Notes: a model not told the origin generated them from the letters alone. A DNA stretch of 26,334 nucleotides from Haplomitrium mnioides (GCA_049999725.1 JBNGIS010039051.1:1-26334), one strand, 5' to 3'; shown: positions 1-9,209, numbered from the stretch's first letter. A program made the numbers and translations.

Positions 1-67
1 TTCCCAAAAAAAAAAAAAATTCATGTTTTGAGTAGCTTGTCCCTGGTTCAAAGTAGCGGTTGTTATA
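1..67 (-). repeat. Dispersed repeat R, copy a (cut by window start)
   Basis: Read on the minus strand it starts with a form of AACAGCCGCTACTTTGAACC (here AACAACCGCTACTTTGAACC), then GGGACAAGCTACTCAAAACATGAA and a poly-T run, and runs off the window. The same sequence lies at 8899-9072 (same orientation) and at 26167-26334 (opposite orientation). The three copies agree up to the GTT at this edge and are unrelated beyond it, so this is a true repeat boundary. The family is not recognised. Confidence 0.75.
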
Positions 68-424
68 GGACAATAAGTCCTCATCCTCGTCTTTTACAAC
101 TCCATTAGTTCAAAGAGATACAACATCACTTTGTTGCCTTGATTTCCACTCTCTAACTTTTTGGCAATGAAGAAAAATAACTAAAAGATAGGAAACAAAT
201 GTGGGGGCTTGGTCCTAATCTTCTAGGGCTTTTTCAACCCTTGATCTTTTTCAACCTTTGGAAGCTGCAATCAAAATTTTCACAAGCTGACGTTTGAACG
301 TTTTGTCTACCTACACACAACAAAAACGAAAAAATATAAGAGGAGACAAAAAGAAATTTAAGACTAGAGAGAGAAAGACAAGATGAAAAAAGACCTTGGA
401 CTCCAAACTAAGAGAGACATTGAA
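68..424. other. AT-rich spacer, no gene seen
   Basis: Between repeat R and satellite array A. I see no convincing open frame, no RNA gene and no second copy elsewhere in the window. It probably belongs to the 3' side of the minus-strand ParB-like gene or to the non-coding edge of the element. Confidence 0.4.
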
Positions 425-990
425 TTCCATGCTCACATGGACAAAGAAGTCAAGGTGCTTAAGAACTTCAAAGTTCATGCGCGCATAGACTTCACAGTCC
501 TTGCACACTAGGAATTAATAGCCCAAGCCCATTTGGACTTGGCAATTCATGTGCGCATGGACTTCAATGTCCAAACATGCAATGACTTCTTAGTCCATGC
601 GCACATGGAGTTCTTAGTCTAGGCACATTAGAACTTCTAAGTCCATGCGCGCATGGACTTGATGCTCCTAGCAAGCATGGACTTCAAAGTTCATGCGCCC
701 ATAGATGTAGCAATCCAGACAAGCCAATACTTATAAGGCAAGCCGCGCCTGGATGTTTGAGTAATCACTTGTCAAGAATTGGAAGTCCATTCACGCATGG
801 ACCTCCAAGGCAGACGCGCTAGGACTCTAAGGTTCAAGCGGAGAAGGATTGTGCAGTCCATGCTCACATGGACTGTAAAGTTCTAGTGCGCATGGACTTT
901 GAAGTCGAAGCATACTTTGACTATGAAGCATAGCCGCCAAGAGACTTAGAAGTCTATGCACACATGGACTTCATAGTCCTTGCATGAAGG
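425..990. repeat. 24-bp palindromic satellite array A
   Basis: About 22 degenerate tandem units of 24 bp with consensus TCCATGCGCGCATGGACTT plus about five bases (often CWAAG). Many units are near-perfect palindromes. The best is 639-660, where the arm AAGTCCATGCG is followed directly by its exact reverse complement. The centre alternates purine and pyrimidine (TGCGCGCA). There are no unique spacers. The array lies just past the 3' end of the minus-strand ParB-like gene. Because 24 is a multiple of three, the minus strand reads as octapeptides of the type FEVHARMD, but stops interrupt every frame over the array, so coding is not supported. Confidence 0.85.
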
Positions 991-1049
991 AATTCAAAAG
1001 CTATTTTATCAAAACCAAAGACAACTTAGCGTAAATTCAATGCAACCTC

Positions 1050-2420
1050 AAAGAAATGAATGTAAAGTGAAAAGAAAAACTAACCAAAAGCTTCTCAAAG
1101 CTAGAATAGAAAGCAGCCATCTTAGACTTCTCAATGTGGAGAGGGTACTCCTCTCTTGCTTCCTCCCAACTGCTGCAGTAAACTTCTCAACAAAAACTTC
1201 TTACCATCACTACCAAAACTTTATGTCTCTTTGCCTCCCAAGACAATTCATCTATTGAAAGCTCTTTGGCTTCCACGTGCTTCAAAACTAAAATTTTAAC
1301 TTTGTCAAGAAGGCCTTGAAGGGACCTCCAAGGTGTCCACTTCATATCCTCCATTCTGAGAGATCATTTGGCCTTTGGCTTTTGGCTTTTGGCTATTAAT
1401 GAAATTCTTCTCCTACATTGAAAATATGCTCTATTGTAGATCCTAGAGCTCATCACTTCTTAATGCAAGTTGGAACTAGTTGTCTTGAGAAGTTACTGTC
1501 TTCTCAAGTGTAGACTTGGGTTTGATCTCCAAGGTTTCCAGCACTAATTCTCCTTTCAATTTTTGGGATGACACTATCCCACTCTCCGCAAACCTTTGAT
1601 GTCAATATTCGGCCTTTTGATTCGAGGTTATTTCCAGCCTGTACCTTTGGTCGTAGTTGTCATCAATTGCAAAAATACAGGTCTGTATTGGTGTAAGGCC
1701 CACGTACATATAACAATTGCATAGGGATAGTGCCAGATTCTTCACTTTGTATTTTTTGATCAAAAGCTACCTCGTTGCAGCATTGTGATTGCCTCTTGCA
1801 ATCTCGTAGCAATACTTGTTAGGGTTCCTAATATCAAACTCTGACTTGTCCATTAACCCACACTACAAGTCAAAAACAACAATGAAAAAACTATCCACAT
1901 ACTTGTTTTTTAGCATTCTCTGCACTAGAAGCTCAACAAAATCTTCATTTAGCCTTCTAATTTGGAAAGGCCTCAAGTTGTCTATTCCAGGTTTCGGCAA
2001 ATTCAAGTTCTCTAGCCTACCGGTGATTGTTTCTTCGCGGACTCTGCATTGCTGGGTTGCAGACTTCCTTATTTTGTTTTTGTCTTCCTTAGATACTGTT
2101 TGAGGGTTCACTTAATCACGTTCCTGGAAAGTTCACAACCCTTTGTGCGATTGCCCTTTTACTCTTGACGTTGGAGCCCAAACTAGCTCCGGCTTTGATT
2201 CTTGCCCTAAGATGCTTAGTTATGAAGATGAAAGAGCAGCAGAAGGCGACCTTCCTAGAGATTCGGAGGGGGCTGGCTCCTTCTCAATGACTAGTACTAA
2301 AACAAGCTTTTTCTTTTAAACTGCATGTTTCTTCTTTTTAGGAGCCTCAACTTACTCCACCTTCTTTCTTTTTCTTTTGGGCAGAAAAGCCTGCCATGTG
2401 AGCTGAAAATGTAGCCGTGC
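1050..2420 (-). pseudogene. ParB/sulfiredoxin-like protein gene, decayed
   Basis: Reading down the minus strand, the best open stretch is 2111-1863. It contains LRPFQIRRLNEDFVELLV (about 1976-1930) and then a hydrophobic FFIVVFDL. A frame change follows, and then YEIARGNHNAAT (1808-1773). Spacing and motifs resemble the ParB/Srx fold, in which an N-terminal segment leads to a strand and then a G-x-H/R-R-x-x-A box. Further on, LCNCYMYVGL, LEITSNQK and WEEAREEYP segments can be followed, in shifting frames, to about 1100. The same protein is readable on the plus strand at 9398-9857, which supports real coding ancestry. There are stops near 1860, 1765 and 1685 and several frame changes, so no full product is possible. 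The start is unclear; a lysine-rich stretch near 2380 suggests the N-terminus lies at or beyond that point. It is divergent from the DUF7869-like gene, with array B between them. The fold call rests on motifs alone. Confidence 0.5.
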
Positions 2421-2634
2421 TCAGATGTGGCACTAGTTGTTGAATGTTAAGGCTCTACTTGGGCTTCAAAATTTTGATTTGGATGGCCAACTTGATGAAA
2501 TTGCACTCGATGAGCTTTGTGTCTTTGTTGCCATCGACAAAATCCGCCAAAAACTAAGCAAACTGAAAACAAAACGAAAAACAATTAAGCACTAGTACAA
2601 GTATTCAGGGTAAGAAAAAAGAGAATGCAGTCCA

Positions 2635-2900
2635 AACGCGCACAGACTCCAATAACCATGAGGACATGGACTCAGGACTCCATTCGCGCATGGTCTCCCA
2701 GGTCCTAGCGTGCAAGAAGTCTCAAGTCCAAGCACACAGGGACTCCATGAGTCCATATATGCATGGACTCATGGAGTCTTTGCGTGTCTAACTTCGGGAG
2801 TCCATACACACATGGAATCTCAAGTCCATGTGCACATGGACTCCCAAGTCTAAACACGCATGGACTTGGGAGTCCACGTGCATATGGACCTAGGAGTTTC
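2635..2900. repeat. 24-bp palindromic satellite array B
   Basis: About ten units of the same 24-bp family as array A, with consensus near TCCATGCGCACATGGACTC plus CCAAG. The unit at 2823-2842 is a perfect 20-bp palindrome (arm AGTCCATGTG). The array lies in the spacer between the two divergent genes, upstream of the TATA box at 3141. Both strands stay open across it in one frame and read as the same SPCAHG-type octapeptide. That follows from a palindromic 24-bp unit and is not evidence of two genes. Confidence 0.85.
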
Positions 2901-3140
2901 GAGTTAGTAGAAAAGAAAACAAGTGAAAAAGGCTGGAAAGGGTAGAAAAAGAAGTAAATGCAAAAAAAATGATGACAAGAAAACAAAAACCAAAAAGTAA
3001 ACTCGCGACAATGAAAAACAAACTTTCCACTAACGCTCATTTTATAGCTAAATTTCAAAAATTGAAATGCCTTTTCTCGCAAAAAAATGATTCGTGGAGC
3101 TCTTAGCACGTAGGTTTGCTTGGTACAAAAAAAAGGTTAG
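2901..3140. other. AT-rich intergenic spacer upstream of the promoter
   Basis: An A-rich stretch between array B and the TATA box. No gene is seen. It may contain upstream regulatory sequence for either divergent gene, but I cannot point to a specific site. Confidence 0.35.
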
Positions 3141-3325
3141 TATATAAAGCATCGTTTGCTTTCATCTTTCCAATTTCTTTTTATTATGTTCTTTACAAAA
3201 AGTTTCCAATTTTGTTGTTTTGCAAAAAATTCTTGAAAAACACATCTTTTAGGTGGACCGTAAGAGGTTCATAGTATTTGTTAAAATAGTTTCTTGAAGT
3301 ACTTGGTTTTTTGTGAGCCTTTTCA
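3141..3325 (+). promoter_or_regulatory. TATA box and 5' leader of the DUF7869-like gene
   Basis: TATATAAAG at 3141-3149 lies about 180 bp before the ATG at 3326. The whole stretch is conserved in the inverted second copy at 9210-9395, including the TATA box, the segment CTTTCATCTTTCCAATTTC and TTGTTAAAATAGTTTCTT. Conservation of the box and leader in two diverged copies is good evidence for a core promoter and untranslated leader. Transcription start and any intron in the leader cannot be fixed. Confidence 0.65.
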
Positions 3326-3544
3326 ATGGCTGGAGTTCTTAAAGACAAGAAGAGACTAGAATTCCAAGATTCCTCTACACAAAAAAGTAGATTACTTTTG
3401 ACAAGCAGGTTGAGATTTGTTCAAACAACAATTATTTGGAAGTAGCGATGGAGTACAAAAAGCGCCAAGTGTGATGGCAAGTATATTGGAGAAAAAGTTG
3501 GCTTTTGCTGAATCAGATAACTCTACTCAAAAAGATCAAGAAGG

Positions 3545-3690
3545 TGAACTCTATGTGCGTATAAGATCAGAAACTCAACCCCTTACGTGCATAGGGTCAA
3601 GGAGTGAATCCAAAGTGCACATAGGACTAACGATTGAACAACTTGTGCGCAAAGGATCAAAGAGGGAACCCAATGCTCACAGAGAATTAA
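3545..3690 (+). repeat. About 30-bp coding tandem repeats in the DUF7869-like N-terminus
   Basis: Five degenerate units of about 30 bp, with the GTGC core near 3555, 3587, 3615, 3645 and 3673, read in the main frame as decapeptides such as KVHIGLTIEQ and LVRKGSKREP. The core GTGCRCATAGGA resembles the centre of the 24-bp satellite in arrays A and B. Repeat length is a multiple of three, so the repeats keep the reading frame. Confidence 0.6.
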
Positions 3691-5407
3691 AGAAAAAAAC
3701 TTCATCCAACACAAGATCTTTGTTGCCTTTCAAGTAGTCGAAGTTGAATCTTTCTTCTGAGTATTCTAACATATCAACAAAAAAAGATTCAATACACAAA
3801 TTGCAAACAATTGCAGACCTTTCTTCGTCTTCATCTAAGAGAGACATCGATATTCATGATCAAAGTGTGTTTGCTTAAAACACAAAAAGCATACAGCTTG
3901 TGGACAGTTTTAATTTTGGAGATGAACCTCTGTCTCCGATAGCACCACTCAAACAACAAGTGATTTCGTTTCAAGTTGCATCTCACAAGAAGATTAGAAC
4001 ATATGAAACAAACCAAATTCTTTTGGAGGAGCTTTTAGTTGACAATTTGGGAAAGGATTCTAGCAAAGAGTCTCAATTAACCAACATTTCTTTGGAGTTA
4101 TCGCCAAGGGCACCGATTTTGTTACAAAAAACATTTCCTTCTAATCGAGATATTGATTAAGATTCTATTTCAGAATGGTGTTGTTCTCCTGATCCCCAAG
4201 AAGAACCTCATCTCTTGAAACTATTTTGCAACAGAACAAACAGTGTTTACGATGATGATCAAGATCTTCAAGATGAATTATCTCCTATTTCTGGATTTGC
4301 TTACGGACCGAATTATTTAGCACAACATAAGAATTCTTTGTTTGGGCTGAAACCCAAGCGGGTAAACATCTTACGTGAAAATTCTTTGCAGAAAGTCCAT
4401 CCTGACGAGAGATTTGTGAAGAAAAAGCTTGATCCAATGTCAATTTCTAAATTGAAGAGAATCTCTTGTTGTCAAAATAATTGCTTGTCATTGTGCAAGA
4501 CAGTTTTTTGAAAACTGTGCGAGAAACATACTTTTGACAAAGCATGAAGAATCGAGATATCACACTGCAGTGGAGAATACCAAGAAAAGACTTTGATGTT
4601 GACAATTGATTTACTCTTCTTGGCGGTTCCTTTGTTTATAGTAGAGCCTTCAAATTAATATTAGTAGTAGGGCATGATAGAATCCAAAGGATTCAAAATC
4701 TCAAAAATACAGATCCTAGAGGTATTTTTAGAAAAAGAGAGCTATCTGCTAAAGGAGTTTTTGTGCATAAATGGATGGACAATTTTTTCTAGGGATATTG
4801 CAAGAGAATACCCACTTACAAAGTTTATAGCTTGTTCGATAATTTTACAAAATGGGAAGTTTATGACTACTACACAACTTATTTGAAAAAGAAAGATGTC
4901 TATTGTATTCTTAGTTTTTTGGGTTTTACAAAACATTAGAGAACTCATTTTTCAAATGTAAAAATTCCAAAACGCAATAGATTTGCTGTTTGTGAAACAT
5001 GCAAAGAAATAAAATCTTTGCGAGAAAAATTTGTCTTGGAGTCCGACAAAGGTAGCAAATTTTCTTCTCTTTTGACACTTTAGATAATTCATACTCTTTT
5101 TTCTAAACTCAAAGCTTAGTTGTAGAGATGTCATATTTTCTCAACTTAGAGCCAAAAGATAAATTTTTGCCAAGTTATTCAACAAAGAAGATTGAGTCGA
5201 ATAATTCTTGAGTTGTGAGAAGAGTGTCTATGCTTGTATAGAGTTTGTTGGTTTAAGTTTCAATTTTAACCTTGTCTGCAGTCGAATAAAGCAAGAAAAT
5301 GAATCTGATTTTTGGTGGTGACCTTAGCCTTGCAACAAGTTTAGTTTTTGTTCCTTTAAATGAAGAGCCTTTGTCAAAAAATAGCAAGATTGGTTTTTCT
5401 TGCTTGC

Positions 5408-5431
5408 AAATCCTATGCGCACATAGGATTT
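5408..5431. repeat. Perfect inverted repeat, TGCGCA family
   Basis: Ten-base arms AAATCCTATG and CATAGGATTT separated by CGCA. The core is the same as in the satellite arrays. Confidence 0.8.
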
Positions 5432-5505
5432 GTTCTTGTTCCTTTTAAAACCAGTCGTGACAATAGTCACAACAAGCCATAATATTGGTGTTGTTGTATT
5501 GGTTC

Positions 5506-5517
5506 TATGCGCGCATA
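5506..5517. repeat. Perfect 12-bp palindrome TATGCGCGCATA
   Basis: A perfect self-complementary site, about 100 bp after the inverted repeat at 5408 and with the same core as arrays A and B. Confidence 0.75.
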
Positions 5518-7547
5518 CAATCAATTATTGTCTCTGCTCACTGTAAACGCTCAAAGGATGTGCTTTGGCACCATTTGCTTGCAAATCTTGTTTTTCTATT
5601 TTTGAAGTTTTATTTTATTTTATGCAAAAAAGATTCTTCTTTGTTCAAATTACCTAAAGTTTATTTTTATTATTTTACAAAGTTTTCACTTTTATGAGTT
5701 CAAATATTTGTTTAAGATGACTTGAATGTTTTTAGTATCTGAAGTTGTGTTTTGAAGCTACAAGTATACACATATGTTTTATTGAACTACTTTTATGCCC
5801 ATCGTGCTTTGTGATGATGCAGTCAAATATAATCGCTAGCTGTTTCTTCATCATGACCAACAAATGAAAGAAAGAACAAAACTTGCAAACCATCAAAGAA
5901 AATGTTATACCGATGGTCAAAAGTACTTGGGAATTGTCGATGATGGAATGGATCAAAAGAAAACTACTATTCCACACTAGCCTTTGCCACCAAAAAATGT
6001 TGATAAAGATTGTTTGGTGGATGTGCATGTTGTTGGTGTTTTAATATTCAATCACACTATTTCTTTGAGGGTCTTTTTAACGTACGAAAACTTGAAAAGT
6101 GATTCTAATTTGACAGTTATTGTGCTCAACAAAATATAATGTGACTTTGAAGGCCCGTTGCTTCCAAGCTTGTATCTTCAATTGGACAACACAACACGAG
6201 AGAATAAGAATTCTATCATGTTTGGATATCTTAGTCTCTTTATTGCCAAGAATGTTTTTCAAAAAATCAAGGTGGGATTTCTCATATTTGGCCATACTTA
6301 TGGTCAAATCGATCAAATACTCAATTGATTCTCAAAATGTTTGAAACGTGTCAAAGCTTTCACGATTATGAGTCTTAGCGAGGCGCTTCAATTATCCTAT
6401 AATCCTAAACCTCAGGTAACTCTTTTGTTGGAAACTTGGGAATTCAAAATGTTTCTACAACAATGTCTCTCTCGAGTTCAAACGATACATGATATTACTT
6501 TTAATCAACAATTCAAGTTCTAGTTAAATGATTCCAAGGCAAAGATTTGGAGCAAACAACTTTCAGTAGATGAATTTTGGTTGCCTATGGATGGTATTTG
6601 TCAACTCAAGTGCACACTTGAAGTGGATAGAGAAATTTTGAGTTCAATGTTGATTCCTCTCAAGGCATATTTTGAAATCAAATGATCTCAAAAGGAAGAA
6701 AGAGAAGTGGATGCCAAGAAAGTAGAATTTTCAATAAAGGACAACATAAGTGAGAACTGCTACAAGTTCTTTATAGATTTTGATATTCAATGGTGAAATG
6801 ACTTTTTTCTTGTCTAACAAGAGATTGCAGCCTACATCCTTGAAAAAAAAAAACGAGGACTCAAAGCAAAATTTACCTTTCTACCTTCATAACAGCCAAA
6901 CACTTGTAATGATTCTCAAAATGTTTGTCTAGGTTCTCAACTTGATGCTCAACAGATAAAAGAAAATACTCTCGTATAGCAAATACTTTCTACACATCAA
7001 GCAATCTATGATAGAGCACCCAGGTCGCGAGAAGGGACTCTTTTACGCAATACTCGATACGGACATAAACTTGGCAATCTACATGAGATGAAAGCTAGAA
7101 TGTTTATTTGTGTTGTTGCATCTCTGAATTCAAAAGGCAGATTGTTTTGGGTTGCCAAAGTTCTCAAAGTTTTGTCATTTGATAAGGAATATCCTCCAAA
7201 CCCAAAACAAGTACTTGTTCAATGGTTTGCTTATTAGGCTGAAGATGCATTTTTTGGACAATACTTCTAAAAAAATATCAATAAAAAGGAAACGCAAATC
7301 CAAGTTACATACTGATGTGCTTGATGTGACACAAATCACGATTCTATCTTTTGATTTTCTTCTTACCCAAAAAAACCAATTGTGGAAAACTACTCTTGCT
7401 ACCATTAAAGCAAATCTATTTGAGTACAAAAGACAAAAAGCCCTCAATCCTAAAATGTTTCAAAGAGATTCCATCATTGTCATTAACACTCAGACAGATC
7501 AACCAAACCTTGATGAATCTTCTAAAGCTGAATCCAAAGACGAGTGA

Positions 7548-7904
7548 CTAAACTCATTTAAGAATTTTGTTATATATTTTGTTTTTTCAAGTATATTGTA
7601 ATTTAAGATTATTATTTTATAAAGTATATGAGAATCTTTTGAAGCAACTTGTTGAATTTATCTACCACCTTGAACTTTTTACTATAAATCATGTTAAGTT
7701 GAATTTCATTCTCTCTAAATGAAACTTAAATCTTTAGTTAACTAGAAGAGTTTAAGGTTATTGTTTCGCTAAAGCATCTGCTTAGATTGACTAACTATTT
7801 TTTTCTTGTTAGGACTTTGATGTATAACTTAAAACCTTTAGCGCGATTTGACTCAAATGTAAAGCTTTGTACCCGTTTTAGTTTTTGATTTCAAATTAGA
7901 AATC
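7548..7904. other. AT-rich 3' flank, nothing recognised
   Basis: Follows the last stop of the DUF7869-like frame. No gene, RNA or repeat is seen. It probably includes the old 3' untranslated region; I cannot identify a polyadenylation site with confidence. Confidence 0.35.
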
Positions 7905-8500
7905 AAAATCTTTTGCGTGCATAGAGTTTGTTGCGAAAAAATAGAATGTTTACAATCCATATCCTTGGTTGTAGAAATGTGATCCCTATGTGCGCATAAA
8001 CTTTGATTCGTAAGTCGAAGTGCCATGAGTACAAAAACTCTTATGTGGAATCTAAAACCTAGGTTCAGTCTTTGTTGTGGAGTTTTTGGATGGTGAGTTC
8101 AGATTCTTATGCGTGTATAGACTTTGGAGGTGGAGTGTTCACATGTTGAGCTTGGATTCCTATATGCGCATAGACTTTGGGGTAGAAGTCCAAGCCTTCC
8201 ATAAGTTCTACTTCTCATATAAAACCCTCAAGCTTCTTCATACAAAGACTACCGATTAAAACTTAGTTTGTACACAAGTCATAGACTCTTTTGTAGATCT
8301 TGAGACCTTTGTTTGGTTAAATCAAGTCTAAAACTTGGAGATGTTTTTTGTTTACAATCTTAATTCAATCTCTTTAGCTTCTGCCTTTTTGATTCTGAAC
8401 TATGATACGTTTGTTTATATGCTTCGTTGAATTATGAAATATTTTCAAATGCTGAAACCTTTTTGAAAGTCTATATTAACTTTTGCGTGCATGGATTTTC
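7905..8500. repeat. Dispersed TGCGCATA-core motifs, region C
   Basis: At least five spaced sites share a core followed by ACTTTGG, GAGTTTG or a similar tail: TTTGCGTGCATAGAGTTTG (about 7913), CCTATGTGCGCATAAACTTTG (about 7985), TTATGCGTGTATAGACTTTGG (about 8107), CTATATGCGCATAGACTTTGG (about 8160) and TTTGCGTGCATGGATTTTC (about 8483). Unlike arrays A and B they are not tandem. They place the motif family on the far side of the DUF7869-like gene. Confidence 0.65.
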
Positions 8501-8798
8501 AACTACAAGTGAAAGCTTCTTTCTTTCTTGAACTTTAAAATAAAGCTTCTAAATCCATGCAATTTTTTGTTTTTTTCATTTTCGTGTTTAACATTGCAAA
8601 CTCATTCTCTTGACTTCTAGTTCCATTGGGCTTTTTCTTTATGTTTTGTATTTGTTGTCCAAGAAAAAAGTTTGAAAGAGCACCATGTCTACACGTGCTT
8701 AGAGCTTTCGCAATCAAACATATTTCAAAATAGTTTCTTGTGACGTGTATTTCAACTTTTGGGCTTAGAATTGTAATCAATGATAAATGCAATTTTTT
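8501..8798. other. AT-rich sequence before the gap, no gene seen
   Basis: No convincing coding frame or second copy. It ends in GCAATTTTTT immediately before the N run, which resembles the CAATTTTT stretch inside repeat R at about 9001. Confidence 0.35.
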
Positions 8799-8898
8799 NN
8801 NNNNNNNNNNNNNNNNNNNNNNNNNNNNNNNNNNNNNNNNNNNNNNNNNNNNNNNNNNNNNNNNNNNNNNNNNNNNNNNNNNNNNNNNNNNNNNNNNN
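8799..8898. other. Assembly gap, 100 N
   Basis: Exactly 100 undetermined bases, the usual placeholder for a gap of unknown size. Sequence to the right resumes inside repeat R. The true distance and even the adjacency of the two sides are unproven. Confidence 0.98.
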
Positions 8899-9072
8899 TA
8901 TCATGCTTGTTGAAACGGCCAAAAACAAATCTCAAAAACTCATGTACTTTTTGTTTTACAAAATAACCTCATTTTTTAATGTTTTTTGAGCTAAAACTTT
9001 ACAATTTTTCCCCAAAAAAAGGTTCATGTTTTGAGTAGCCTATTATGGGTTCAAAGTAGTGGCTGTTTTGAC
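8899..9072 (-). repeat. Dispersed repeat R, copy b
   Basis: About 174 bp whose reverse complement matches 26167-26334 along its whole length. Shared parts include CTCATGTACTTTTTGTTTT, ACAATTTTTC, CATGTTTTGAGTAGC and the edge TTCAAAGTAGTGGCTGTT. It also matches 1-67. It adjoins the broken coding region of copy 2 at 9073. There is no coding potential. It could be a terminus of an unrelated mobile element or a long terminal inverted repeat. Confidence 0.8.
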
Positions 9073-9209
9073 GCTTTTGGTAGTCCATAATTTACTTCTA
9101 AAGAATTAAGGTTTGAACAAATCTCAAGTTGTCGATCAAAAGTAACATTTTTATGTGAACATGAATATTGGAATTCTAACCTCTTCTTGCCCTTAAAAAC
9201 TCCAGCCAT
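9073..9209 (-). pseudogene. DUF7869-like gene, N-terminal fragment (copy 2)
   Basis: The ATG lies at 9209-9207 on the minus strand. It opens with MAGVFKGKKRLEFQ, nearly the same as the start at 3326, and stays open for about 45 codons before it is cut at repeat R, where a stop follows a few codons on. In this copy the junction region after codon 20 is in frame (LEICSN, then LEVNYGLPKA), which shows that the slip seen after codon 40 in copy 1 is a later lesion there. The rest of the gene is missing. Confidence 0.75.

Larger units (their letters stand above)
5140..5790. other. Non-coding interruption or intron in the DUF7869-like gene
   Basis: Coding similarity stops near 5090 (after the VCETCKEIK segment) and resumes before HHDQQMKERTKL (about 5851-5886). 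The sequence between is AT-rich with no open frame that fits. An acceptor-like TGATGCAG ends at 5820. The simplest reading is an intron, but an insertion is possible. Two palindromes of the TGCGCA family lie inside (5408-5431 and 5506-5517). Confidence 0.4.
3326..7547 (+). pseudogene. DUF7869-like, transposase-type protein gene, decayed
   Basis: The start at 3326 (MAGVLKDKKRLEFQ) is chosen because copy 2 conserves it and its TATA box. A one-base slip after about codon 40 moves the reading to the frame that stays mostly open from 3417 to 4511, with stops at 3735, 3876 and 4158. This part is Ser-rich with decapeptide repeats. Next come a Cys-containing segment (RISCCQNNCLSL, about 4461-4496), a KHEESRYHTA segment, a FKLILVVGHDRIQ region (about 4650) and FSNVKIPKRNRFAVCETCKEIK (about 4951-5015, a paired-Cys motif). 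The core in one frame has DGMDQ (5942-5956), QLDNTTRENKN (6179-6211) and VGFLIFGHTYGQIDQ (6272-6316), then WSKQLSVDEFWLP (about 6548-6586). A C-terminal FWVAKVLKVL region starts near 7147, and the frame ends at the TGA at 7545. The order matches DUF7869 proteins as I know them. The D...DN..EN...HT..ID pattern suggests an RNase H-fold DDE-type transposase, which is inference. Many stops and shifts make it non-functional. Confidence 0.65.
68..8798. mobile_element. Two-gene ParB-like/DUF7869-like element, copy 1 (decayed)
   Basis: Inferred unit made of satellite array A, the minus-strand ParB-like gene, array B, the promoter, the plus-strand DUF7869-like gene and downstream palindromic motifs. 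It is called one element because a second, inverted copy at 9073-9860 carries parts of the same two genes in the same divergent order. The limits are uncertain. On the left, repeat R ends at 67. On the right, the sequence runs into the N gap. I cannot show terminal inverted repeats or a target-site duplication belonging to this element. A decayed host gene pair that was segmentally duplicated is the main alternative. Confidence 0.5.

Noticed and set aside
311-508. Small minus-strand gene over array A
   Set aside because: The frame follows the 24-bp repeat and has no domain; neighbouring units contain stops in all frames.
425-990. CRISPR-like array
   Set aside because: The 24-bp units are directly tandem with no unique spacers, and the context is a plant mobile element.
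8780-8989. Open frame across the gap
   Set aside because: It exists only because the N run was read as codons.
1-9072. LTR element with R copies a and b as direct LTRs
   Set aside because: Copy a is cut by the window start, no gag or pol lies between, the R edge ends in GTT and not CA, and copy b borders a gene fragment rather than a target site.
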